Positions 1-9,529 of a stretch of DNA of 23,532 nucleotides are shown here, one piece after another (positions within the stretch are counted from its first letter, which is position 1; every line of letters begins with the position of its first letter). Below the pieces are notes generated by a model. That model saw only the letters and a list, made by a program, of their open reading frames with translations, was not told the origin of the DNA and ran no database searches. The position numbers and the translations under genes are program-made. The stretch is from Haplomitrium mnioides (lineage: Eukaryota; Marchantiophyta; Haplomitriopsida; Calobryales). The stretch covers positions 1-23,532 of the forward strand of contig JBNGIS010009070.1 of assembly GCA_049999725.1 (NCBI GenBank). Direction: 5' to 3'.

Positions 1-63
1 GGCGTTGTGCGTGTCGCGAATCTGGTCTGAGTGATGAAAAAAAAAAATTTCCGTAGAGACGTT

Positions 64-76
64 CGTGCTGATAACG
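64..76 (-). other. Primer-binding-site-like sequence of a Ty1/copia element
   Basis: On the minus strand the LTR end (ACAACA) is followed at once by CGTTATCAGCACG, whose TATCAG core resembles the initiator-Met tRNA primer sites of plant copia elements. Bases 1-63 would be the untranslated leader of the same element, and its gag-pol lies outside the window to the left. The assignment rests on position next to the LTR and on recalled plant copia sequences, not on an alignment. Confidence 0.42.
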
Positions 77-506
77 TGTTGTAGTATAGATGAGACACAC
101 ACATGCAAGTCACGCTGCACCGCACTTCTTCATTCCATAGAGTAGAATACAATGGAGAGTGAGAGTGTGTGTAACCCTATCTATATATAGGGTATAGATA
201 GACTTAGTCCTATAGTCCTATAACAATAATAAAATTTAAATATAATAAAATAATATATATTAAATATATTAATATGATATAAAAATGAGGATTATAGAAA
301 TGATACTAAAAATATATATAAATATAATAAAATAAATAGAGTGGCCCATAGAGCTCTTTTTTTATTTATCCCTATACTATCAGATAGGGGGAGTACAATT
401 CTTTATATAATAATAAATAATAATATAATATATAAAACAAAACTCCTTCTCGAACAAGGTGAGTAGAGTACCCTTCCGAACATCCTCCGTGATGGGAATA
501 CTAACA
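77..506 (-). mobile_element. Putative Ty1/copia LTR (430 bp)
   Basis: Read on the minus strand, this block starts TGTTAGTATTCCC and ends ACTACAACA, giving the expected TG...CA ends with a 4-bp terminal inverted repeat (TGTT/AACA). A TATA-like CTATATATAG lies at 181-190, followed about 30-40 bp downstream by a CT/AC-rich stretch suited to a transcription start. A primer-binding-like site follows directly. The interior (about 220-430) is very AT-rich. It would be the 5' LTR of an element whose body continues off the left edge. The partner LTR and target-site duplication are not visible, so the TGTTAG end is an inference. Confidence 0.5.
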
Positions 507-1295
507 ACATACGAAATGAACAGGAACACAAAATAGAGTACATGGGTTACAAAACATAGGAAACTAGGACATTAAAGTAACGTGCAAAGAGATTGCCAGA
601 TAGCTTGGGTGGCCCCTCCTAGTCGAATTCTCCTCACCATTCTCTCTTCAGCCGAATTTTGTTGTTGCTACTTCCTCGTGCCCTCTCAGTCTTTCTTGTG
701 AACCCTCCTTGCATTTCCCCAATTGTGCATCTGGCATCCGCGCTTTGCCTCTCCCCACCTGTTGATTCTCTCATGAAGTTCTGACCCCTTCTTGAATTTT
801 CTCCTCGGGGCTATCCTGCGCGATGCTGAATCATGCTCTGACTACGTGTTGGCTGCAAGGTAAGAGGAAGAGAAAGAAAGGAGTGATGGAAAAAAGAATA
901 GGAACAAAGAAGAATAAACAAATCGGCATATAACATAATAGAGTACAATAGAATAAATCGATAAAATAAAATACTAATGTTATACTATACTATACTATAC
1001 TATATTCGCCAAAGACACGGAGTAAACAGAACATATATGACATGTTACACAGGAGAAAAACGACATATAAGAATACAAAGGGAAAGCAATTTGTGAGCCA
1101 AGGGTGAAGCCTTTTGCTCCAAATCTTGTCGATAACCTCCCGAGCGGTTTCTCTTCCCTGCATCGAACTGAGACAACTTTCCCATGGTCTGAACCAATCT
1201 GCTTTCTTCACACTCTGGACGGCTCCTTAAATTGTTTTGACCCTCCTTGTCCCCCTTGTTAATCAATCTTGGGCACAAACTGTTGTACTAGATCA
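507..1295. other. Unassigned region, possibly decayed mobile DNA
   Basis: No gene can be called. Two stretches (about 600-830 and 1080-1260) have higher GC than their surroundings and give short minus-strand open frames of 73-77 codons with no recognised motif. They could be remnants of coding DNA. The segment separates the copia LTR from the 3' end of the DUF7869-like pseudogene. Confidence 0.3.
981..1004. repeat. (TATAC)n microsatellite
   Basis: Four exact TATAC units are followed by TATA. Confidence 0.9.
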
Positions 1296-1972
1296 GGGTA
1301 AATACAAAAATTTGAAAAAACCCGAAAAAGCCTGGCGGACATGTTGCAAAAATATTTTGAAATCCCAAGTTTCCAACAAAAGAGTTACGTGAAGCTTAGG
1401 ATTATAGGAAAATTGAAGTACCTCGCTAAGTCTCATAATTGTGAAAGCTTTGACATGTTTCAAACGTTTTGAGAATCGTTTGAACATTTGATTGATTGGA
1501 TCATGATTGTGGCCAACCATGAGAAATCTGACCTTGATTTTTTTAAAAGAATTATTGGCAATAAGGAGACTAAGATATCCAAATAAGATAGAATTCTTAT
1601 TCTCTCGTGTCGTGTTGTCTAACTGAAGATACAAAGTTGGAAGTAGCGACTCTTCAGAGTCACATAATAATTTATTGAGCACAATAACTGTCAAATTAGA
1701 ATCGCTTCTCAAGTTTCCGTAGGTTTAGAAGACCCTTGAAGAAAGAGCATGATTGAATATTAAGACACCAACAACATGCACACCCACTAAACAATCTTTA
1801 TCAATGTTTTTTGGTGGCAAAGGCCAGTAGTGAATAGCAATTTTCTTCTAATCCATTCCATCAATGACGATTCCCAAGTAATTTTGACCATCGTCATAAT
1901 ATTTTCTTCGATGGTTTACAAGTTTTTCACTTTGTTGGTCGCGATGAAGAAACAATTGGCAATTATATTTGA

Positions 1973-2845
1973 CTGCATCATCACAAAGTACAAAAGACAT
2001 TAAAGTAGTTTAGCAAAATATAAGTCCATGTTTGGAACTTCAAAAGGCAACCTCAAGTGTTAAAAATATTCAAATCATTTCAAACAAATGTTTGGATTGG
2101 TAGAAGTGAAAATTTTGTAAAAGATTAAAAATTAATTTTAGGTAATTTAAATAAAAGAAAATCTGTTTGACTTAAAATAAAATAAAAATTTAAGGAGAAA
2201 GACAAGATTTGCTAACAAATGGTCACAAACTAGAACTATACTTTCAAAGGTAGCTTGGACTCTCTTTTCACAAAAGAGAAAAAAAACCAGAACACATCCT
2301 ATGTGCACATAGGATGAGTAAAGCCAACAACTAATCATATGCATACATAGGACCAAAGCAACAACACCAATATCATGGCTTGCTTTGAATATTGTCACGA
2401 CTGGTTTTAAAAGAAATAAGAAAAAATCCTATTTGTGCATAGGATTTTCAAACAACAAAAATAATTCTTGCTATTTTTTTTTTTTCAAATGGCTCTAGAT
2501 TTAAAGCAACAAAAGCAAAACTTGTTTCAAGACTAAGGTCACTACCAAGAATCAAATTCATTTCCTCACTTTATTCGATTGTAGACAAGGTTTGGATTCA
2601 AACTCAAAACAACAGACCCTATGCAAGCATAGAGTCTCTTCTCACAACTCAAGTTGCTAAGAATTATTTGACTCAAATCTTGTTTGTTGAACAACTTAAC
2701 AAAACAAATATCTTTTGGCACTAAGTCTCCAAGACACATTTTTCTTGCAATGATTTTATTTCTTTGCATGTTTTATACACAAAAATCTATTGCGTTTTGG
2801 AATTTTTACATTTGGAAAATGAGTTCTTCAATGTTTTATAAAACC
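1973..2845 (-). other. Intron-like insertion in the DUF7869-type gene, with palindromes
   Basis: Protein similarity stops near 2850 and resumes at 1972, just after a minus-strand acceptor-like TGATGATGCAG. The segment is AT-rich. It carries isolated copies of the same palindromic family seen elsewhere in the element: CCTATGTGCACATAGG near 2297-2312, and looser forms around 2337-2350, 2430-2446 and 2618-2633. No clear donor was identified, so it may be an intron, an insertion or a mixture. Confidence 0.4.
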
Positions 2846-4164
2846 TTAGAAACTAAGAATACAATCAAGATTTTTCTCTTTCAAATAAGTTGTGTAGTAG
2901 TCATAAACTTCCCATTTTGTAAAATTATCAAGCAAGTTATAAACTTCATGAGTGGGTATTCTCTTGTAGTGTCCCTTAAAAAAATTGTCCATCCACTCAC
3001 GCATAAAAACTCCTTTAACAAATAATTCTCTTTTTCTAAAAATGCCTCTAGAATCTTCGTTTTTGAGATTTTGAATCATTTGGATTCTATCATTCCCTAT
3101 TGATAATATTAATTTGAAGGCTCTTCTATAGACAACGATACCGCGATGCAAAGTAAATCAATTGTCAACATCAAAGTTTTTTCTTGGTATTCCCCACTGT
3201 AGTATGATATCTGAATTCTTCATACTTTGTCAAAAATACGTTTCTCTCACAGTTTTCAAAAGATCTGTTGTGCATAGTAATAAGCAATTTTTCGACAACA
3301 TGAAATTCTCTTCAATTTAAAAATTGACATTGGATCGAGTTTTTTCTTCATAAAGCTCTTGTCAAGATGGACTTTTCGTAAAGAATTTTTACGTAAGGTG
3401 TTTACTTGTTTGGATTTTGGCCCAAACAAAGAATTCTTATATTGTGATGGTTGATTCGGTTCGTAGGCAAATCCAGCCATAGGAGAGAATTCATCGTCTT
3501 GAAGATCTTGATCATCATCATAAATATTGTTTGTTCCTTTGCAAAAAAAATTTGAAGGATGAGGTATTCCTTAAGGATTAGGAGAACTACACCGTTTCGA
3601 AATAGAATCTTGATCAATATCTCAAACATTAGGAAATGTTTTTTGTAATATAATCAATGTCTTTGGCGATCACTCCAACGAAATATTGATTGATTGAGAC
3701 TCTTTGCTAGAATCATTTCCTATACTGTCATCTGAAAACTCCTCCTAAAGAATTCGGTTTGATTCAGATTTCCCATTCTCATTGCAAGGTCCAACTTGAA
3801 TTGAAATCACTCATTGTTTGAGTGGTGTTATTGGGGACATCGATTCATTTCCAAATTGAAGCCGTCTACAAATTGTATGCTTTTTGTGTTTTGGACAAAC
3901 ACACTTTGATTATGAATATCGAGGTCTCCCTCAAATGAGGATGAAAAAAGGTTCACAACCATCTGGAAATTCTGAGTTGAATTTCTTTCTGTTGAGCTGT
4001 TGGAGTAGTCAAAAGAAAGATTCAACTTTGACCGCTTGATCAATAACAAAGATCTTATGCATGTAGAAGTTTGTTTCTTCAATTCTCTATGAGCATTAGG
4101 TCCCCTCTTTGATCATTTGCTTGTAGGCTCTTTACTTCTTAATCTTATACGCACATTGGATTCA

Positions 4165-4222
4165 CTCCTTGACCCTATGCACGCATAGGGTTCAATCCCT
4201 CATCCTATGCGCGCATAGGCAC
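4165..4222. repeat. Palindromic repeats CCTATGCGCGCATAGG
   Basis: Two close copies lie about 30 bp apart. The first is a near-perfect CCCTATGCACGCATAGGG at 4173-4190. The second is a perfect 16-bp palindrome, CCTATGCGCGCATAGG, at 4204-4219. A weaker copy (TTATACGCACAT) lies just upstream. They sit between the first short exon-like stretch and the next coding block of the minus-strand gene. Confidence 0.85.
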
Positions 4223-4439
4223 CTTCTCGATCATCTCGAGCGGAGCCATCTGATTCAATAGAAGCCATCTTTTTCCCCAATATACTCGCCATCACACTTG
4301 ACGCTTTTGGTAGTCCATTGCTTACCTCTAAAGAATTGTGGTTTGAACAAGTCTCAAACTGCTTATCAAAAGAAACACTTTTCTATGAAGATGAATCTTG
4401 GAATTCTAACCTCTTCTTGTCTTTAGAAACTCCAGCCAT

Positions 4440-4903
4440 TGATAAAGTTCACTAAAAATAAACTATTTGAAGAAACTATTTTGAAAAATATTGTCAACCT
4501 CTTACGACCTACATAAAATATGTATTTTTAAAGAAAATTCCGCAAAACGACAAAATTGGAAACTTTTTGCGAAGAAAAGGAAAAAAAAAAGAAATTGGAA
4601 AGATGAACAACAATGATGCTTTATATACTAAATGTTTTTTGCACCACGCAAACCTATGTGTCAAGAGCTCCGCAAATCATTTTTTGGCGGAAAAAAGGTA
4701 TTTTTTGAAATTTAGGTATAAAAAAAAACGTTAATGGAAAGTTTCTTTCCATCATTGCGAGTTCACTTTCTAGTTTTTGTTTTCTTGTCACTTTTGTTTT
4801 TGCATTTTCTTGTTATTTTGCGATTTTGAGTCATTTGATTTTTGTGAACTTTTGTTCGTAAGATTTTTCACTTCAAATTCTACCAATTTTTACTTTATGG
4901 AAA
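4440..4903. promoter_or_regulatory. Divergent promoter between the DUF7869-type and methyltransferase genes
   Basis: The 464 bp separate two divergent start regions. A minus-strand TATATAAA lies at 4627-4620, about 180 bp before the minus-strand ATG. A plus-strand TATAAAAA lies at 4717-4724, about 180 bp before the methyltransferase start. Between them, 4641-4690 is strongly conserved with copy B (12171-12220), including TCAAGAGCTCCGC and AATCATTTTTT. This is the kind of block expected of shared promoter or transposase-binding sequence. No transcript evidence is available. Confidence 0.55.
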
Positions 4904-5309
4904 ATTGCATCACATGTTAATGTTTCTAGACCTACTCACCCAAACCTTACAAGTATTTGGATGTTCTCAAGTCTCTTGAGCTAAAAATATTAGATTGAGA
5001 ATAGCTAGTTAATTGTGGATCCTTGAAAGACCCTGATCAACACCTTTACCTTTTTGCTGGTGAAGGTTAAAATTTTAACCTCAGTCTTGTTGTCCAAATA
5101 ACAATGATTAGAGAGGGGCAGCGAGCCAACATTGGGTTGCTTGTGTAGTCATAGGATGCCATTACCTTGTACCTGGCATCTCGCAAATGATTTTGCTTTT
5201 TGGAGATAAACGAAAGGGACAATTTTGCCAAGCATCTACAAATGGCTAAGGAAGATGGCAAGGTAAGATCTCAAAACCTTTTTTCATTTTTTTGGCTTTT
5301 TGGACTGAC

Positions 5310-5545
5310 TCAAAACTCTATGCGCACATGGGCTTCTGAGTCTATGTGCGCATGGACTTGGAAGTCTATGCGCGCATAGACCAAAGAGTCTGTATGCACT
5401 TGGACATGTGAGTCCAAGCGCGCATGGACTTGTGAGTGCTTGCACAAAGAGACTCACATTCTCAAGTCCATGCGCTTATAAACTCCCAAGTCCATGCACA
5501 CTTTGACTCCCTATTCCATACGTGCATGGACTCCCTAGTCTTTTT
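5310..5545. repeat. Intron-1 palindromic minisatellite (copy A)
   Basis: About ten degenerate units of roughly 22-27 bp, each a variant of AGTCCATGCGCGCATGGACT. The best is a perfect 18-bp palindrome, GTCTATGCGCGCATAGAC, at 5364-5381. It lies wholly inside intron 1, between the donor AG|GTAAGA at 5262/5263 and exon 2 near 5640. Confidence 0.85.
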
Positions 5546-7194
5546 TAGCTTAGACTAAATGTTAAGTTTATTTTTACTCATTGTAAATCATTGGAGACTT
5601 TTTGTTTAACATGTTTGATCTTTTTTTATTTAGTTTTTTAGCTCACTCAATTTTTAGCGGACTTTGTAGATACCTACCAAGACGCAAAGTGCATCGAACA
5701 TGATTTTATCAAGATGGCCATTAGCATTAAACTATTGAAGCCCAAGCAAGGCGTTCACATTCAGCAGCTTGTGTCGCATCTCAGCGCGGCGACCATGTCA
5801 ACTACAACAACACTATGAGCATCAGCTGCAAAAAAAAAAAGAGAAAGGCATTAGAGCTTGTCAAAGCTCCAAAAAAGAAGAAACAAGTTGTCCTAAAGAA
5901 GAAGCATGTTCCAGCTCCAATTATTGAGAAGAAGCTAGTCCCCTCCCAATCTCCAACAAGGTCCTCTTCTATGGCTCCTTCATCTTCAACACCGAGTAGT
6001 TCAGAGGAGGAAACAGAGCTGGAGCCAACTTAAGCTCCAACATCTACATCCAAAATGCAATTGCATAAGGGGATGCAAACCATTCAAGGGCGTGAGCAAG
6101 TGAACCCTTTGACAATGTCTAAAGAAGACAAAAATAAAATCAATGAGTTTGGGATCCAACGATGAAGAGTCCAAGAAGAAACAATTACAATTTGCTTGGA
6201 GAATTTAAATCTTTCAAAACTTGAAATGGACAATTGGAGGCCATTTCGAATTGAGAGGTTGAATGAAGACTTTGTTGAACTTCTGGCACAGAGAATGCTC
6301 ACCAACAAATATGCACACAGTTTTTTTTATTAATGCTGTTGACCCAAAGTGTGGGTTGAAGGACAAGTCGGAGTTTGATACAAAGAACCATAAGAAGTAT
6401 CGATATGAGATTGCACGAGGCAATTACAGTGCTATTGCAAGGCATCTGCTTATCACCAAATATGGAGCAAAGAATCCTATGCTTTCACTCTGAATTGTCA
6501 TGTTTATGTGGGTTTAACATCAACAAAGGTCTACATATTTGCAGCAGATAACAATTACGACCAAAGGTATCGATTGGAAGCTACATTGATTTCAAATGTC
6601 AAATATTAGCACTAGAGGTTTGTGGACAACAGGATGGTTTCATCTCAGAAATTAGAAAGAGAGTTAGTGTTGGAGACCTTGGAGATCAAGCCAAAGTCAA
6701 CTCTTAAGAAGACAGTCACTTCTTAAGACAATTGGTTCCAACTGGTGTTTCAAAGTGGTGAGCTCTGGGATTTACAATAGAGCATTTTTTTATGTGGGAG
6801 AAAAATACGGTGAAGGGTCAGAAGCCTAAGGCCAAGGGATTGTTTACAATGGAGGACATGAAGTGAACACCTTGGAGGTCCCTTCAGGGTTTTCCAGACG
6901 AAGTTAAAATATCTGTTTTGAAATGCGTTGAAGTCAGAGAGCTTTCAATTGAAGAAATGTGTTGTGAGCTGGAGAGATATAAAGTTTTGGTAGTCATGGT
7001 AAAGTCTCTCTACTTTGAAGTCTATTGTAGCTCCTAGGAAGAAGCAAGAGAGGAGTATCTTCTCCACACCGAGGAGTCAAAGATGTCTGCGTTTTATTCC
7101 AATTTTGAGAAGCTTTTGGTAAGTTTGTTTTTCCACTATATGTTTATTTCTCTATAGTTACATTTTTTTTTGTGAATTGTCTTTTGTTAGAACA

Positions 7195-7650
7195 AAAAGT
7201 GATTATGAGTCTATGCGCACTTGGACTATCATGTCTATTCGTGCAAAGACTCTCTAGTTTGGCGCACTTGGACTATCAAGTCCATGCGCACATTGACTCT
7301 CTAGTTTAGGCTTGAAAGAGACTCTCCAATCCCTACGAGCTTGGACTAGCAAGTCCATACACGCATGGACATTAAAGTTCAAGCCTGCTTGGATATTGAA
7401 GTCCATATGTGTTTGGACATTGAAGTCCATGTGCTCTTGGACATTGAAGACTATACGCGCATGGACATTGAAGTCCAAGTGCGCAAGGACATTAAAGTTC
7501 ATGGGTGCTTGGACATTGAAGTCCATGCGCATATGGACATTGAAGTCCAAGAGCGCCTAGACTTTAATGTCCATGTCTGCATGGACTTCAATGTCCATCT
7601 AAGCTTGGACTCCAACGTCCATGCTATTTTGGACTCTCAAGTCAATGATT
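7195..7650. repeat. Intron-2 24-bp palindromic minisatellite (copy A)
   Basis: About 17 diverged units. In 7385-7620 the period is exactly 24 bp: a palindromic arm pair (GTCCATGCGCATATGGAC type) plus a short spacer ATTGAA. Because 24 is divisible by 3, both strands show open frames with 8-residue repeats such as LDIEVHAR or LDFNVHAR. Intron 2 runs from GTAAGT at 7119 to about 7750. The acceptor AG seen in copy C is AA here (7749-7750). Confidence 0.85.
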
Positions 7651-9057
7651 AGGTTGACATGAGGGCCTTTGGTTGCATTGTCTTCCTCTTTAAAGTCTAC
7701 GTTTTTTTTTTTTTGTCTCATCTTTTTATTTTCATTTTTGTTGTGTGCAATGGGACAAAACTTTTAAACAACAACTTGCCAAAAAATTGAAAGTGGCTAT
7801 CAAAAGGCGAAAATGATTGGGGGTCGAAGAAGCCTTAGAAGATCAAGACTATGCCTTAACACTTATTTCCAATCCTCTTGCTTTTCTACTTCATTGCCAT
7901 AAAGCTAGAAAGCGGAATCAAGGCAGCAAAATGATGTTGCTACCCTTTCTATTGATAGAGTTCTAAGAGACAAAGACGAAGACTTACTATCCTTCATTGA
8001 TAGACTCAACGTAGCATATTACCAAGTCCACAAGGAGATAAATCCTCGTCAATTGAAGGGATTTGTTAAACCCAGATGTTTACTTTGATAGTTGCATATA
8101 TTCCTTATGGTTACAACCCTAAAGAGTGCAAGCACGACGATTCCAAACCCTTTTCAAAGGATGATATTTTTTATATGGTTTACTCTTTTGCGGCATTCAT
8201 GACTTTTGATTTTTAGTCTTTTGTAATAATACATTCTTTGCAACAATTTGGCATCATCAAGGATGCTCTTTTGGAGGTTTGCTATGCCACTGACCACGTC
8301 ATCTAGTAAGTTCTTTTCTAATTTTTTGGTTTTTTAGTTTACCTTGTTTAGTTTTCCTACACTATGATTTAAGTGTCTTATTTGTTTGTTTTTATTACTA
8401 TAAGGAAAACATTAGTATTCATCATTTCGGTGGTCAAGAATTGCTCATGCCCACAAGCATTTGACTGTGGGCTACTAGAAAAAGGAGGGAAAGAGAAGCA
8501 TGAGGCTCTTCAACTTGCAACCTATTGATGCTAGTGGTCGTCCTCAGAAAATTATGCATAATATGTTTAGTTGTCCTATGATATTGGCGAAGCTAAACAT
8601 CCAAGAGATGATGCTCTTATGAATGTTTATCAAAAGCCCCAAGCTCTTTACAAATTTTTTATTGACCATTTATCAACAGAGCAAGATTGGATCTTAGATC
8701 TTTGCTCTCGGTTTGGTACATGCCTTGTCTAAGCTTTGAAGCTGATGCAAAATTGCATCGCTATGAAATATGATAGACATTTGTCTATTTACATTCCTCA
8801 TAGAGTTTTGAAAATGGCTCCTTTGCTATTTGACATGATGGAATCGTAGATAGTGTATGCCTACCACAAGGAACTTATTCCTCTTGGTACTGCAAGTGCT
8901 ACTAGTGATTCAGTTTCCATCTCTGGGACTAGAAAGTCTCGAAGGGACTCTCTTGCGGCTGTAGATGCTAAAGCTTCTCAACCAGTTGATTTAGATGAGA
9001 CAATTCCTCTTGAAGAGGATAGAGTTGTAGCATCAAAGTGATGTAATTTCTGTATAT

Positions 9058-9063
9058 AATAAA
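9058..9063 (+). terminator. AATAAA polyadenylation signal, copy A
   Basis: AATAAA lies 17 bp after the stop codon. The same signal follows the stop in copies B (13250) and C (21805), which supports a real conserved 3' end. Confidence 0.65.
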
Positions 9064-9529
9064 GTATTTTCTTTACAAAATTTAATTTGTTGAAGTTTCA
9101 ATCTTGCTCCACTCCCAATCCAATTTAAGTTTGTTCATCACGATTCAATTTGTTGCACAAAATAGTTTTTGAACAAAACGTGCTGATTTCTATTCAAATT
9201 AGCAAGGAAGTCTATGCTGACATAGAAGTTTACTTTCCTTTTTCATTTTCTGTTTCTTCTCAGACGGCCTTTTGCATTCCCTGCTTTCAATTATTGAGTA
9301 GTCCGAGTTCACTTCAATTGTTCATGCACGCATGGGCTTTAGTTTTTCAAGCTCAAGTTAGTTGTAGTTCTTCCTGTGCGCAGAGATCTTTCCTACAATT
9401 CGTTCCTGTACTTGGGCCTTAGTTGTCCATACACGCATAGGCTTCAACAGTCTTTTCACAATTTTTCTTTAACAATCCTCTTACGCCAACACTTTAGGGT
9501 TCTACATTAAAAATATTTTGATAAAATGA
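9064..9529 (+). other. 3' flank of copy A with degenerate palindromes
   Basis: Similar in order to the 3' flanks of copies B and C: a CACGATTCAATTTGTTGCAC-like block, AACAAAACGT, and a paired GTCTATGCTGACATAGAA. Looser palindromic units follow near 9320-9340 (CATGCACGCATGGGC) and 9428-9442 (CATACACGCATAGGC). No gene is seen. The subterminal AT-rich arm and terminal inverted repeat found in B and C are missing, and the 89-bp satellite takes over instead. Confidence 0.6.

Larger units (their letters stand above)
1296..4439 (-). pseudogene. DUF7869-type (transposase-like) gene, decayed
   Basis: Read on the minus strand from an ATG at 4439. The first open stretch is 18 codons, ending at 4383. 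Recognisable blocks follow in order. An acidic, serine-rich N-terminal part lies at 4082-3480. A CCRKNC-like cysteine cluster lies near 3300. The YRRAFKLILSIGNDRIQ block is near 3120, and MREWMDNFFKG...PTHEVYNLL near 2970. The block HRDQQSEKLVNHRRKYYDDG...IVIDGMD is at about 1960-1850. The C-terminal block at 1712-1296 contains LYLQLDNTTRENKN and FLMVGHNHDPINQMFKRFSK. The LDNTTRENKN and VGHxHDxIxQMF motifs are what I recall as the signature of Pfam DUF7869, a family common in repeats of non-flowering plants and invertebrates. A transposase or nuclease role is inference. Several frameshifts and stops (one directly after IVIDGMD) make it a pseudogene. It diverges from the methyltransferase gene. 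Confidence 0.6.
4904..9041 (+). pseudogene. ParB-like/beta-class DNA methyltransferase gene, copy A (all exons, decayed)
   Basis: Four exon-like blocks were defined by comparison with copies B and C: 4904-5262, about 5640-7118, 7751-8305 and about 8405-9041. Exon 1 starts where copy B has ATG, but here the codon is ATT. Exon 2 holds a Lys/Ser-rich linker (5815-6033). It then has a ParB/sulfiredoxin-like block at 6229-6630: FRIERLNEDFVELLAQRM, YRYEIARGNYSAIARHLL, then VYVGLT and AADNNYDQRYR. The last two blocks are in shifted frames. Exon 3 carries methyltransferase motif IV as YIPYGYN (8097-8108), with the catalytic Asp lost. Exon 4 has YQKPQAL and DWILDLCSRFGT (motif I), then a Ser-rich tail. 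Stops occur throughout, and one frameshift lies at a T8 run (6321-6328). The beta-class call is known motif logic. The base modified (6mA or 4mC) cannot be told. Confidence 0.62.

Noticed and set aside
1261-1300. Left terminal inverted repeat of copy A at ACAAACTGTTGTACTAG
   Set aside because: Resemblance to the CAACTGCTACTTTGAACTAG end is weak and needs several gaps. The left end of copy A is left undefined.
5310-5545. CRISPR array
   Set aside because: Units are palindromes with only 4-8 bp of conserved spacer, both core and spacer drift, and the setting is an intron of a eukaryotic mobile element with no cas genes.
7254-7652. Octapeptide-repeat protein genes on either strand
   Set aside because: The open frames follow automatically from a 24-bp palindromic unit, and lie between matching splice donor and acceptor sites. 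Kept only as a finding to test.
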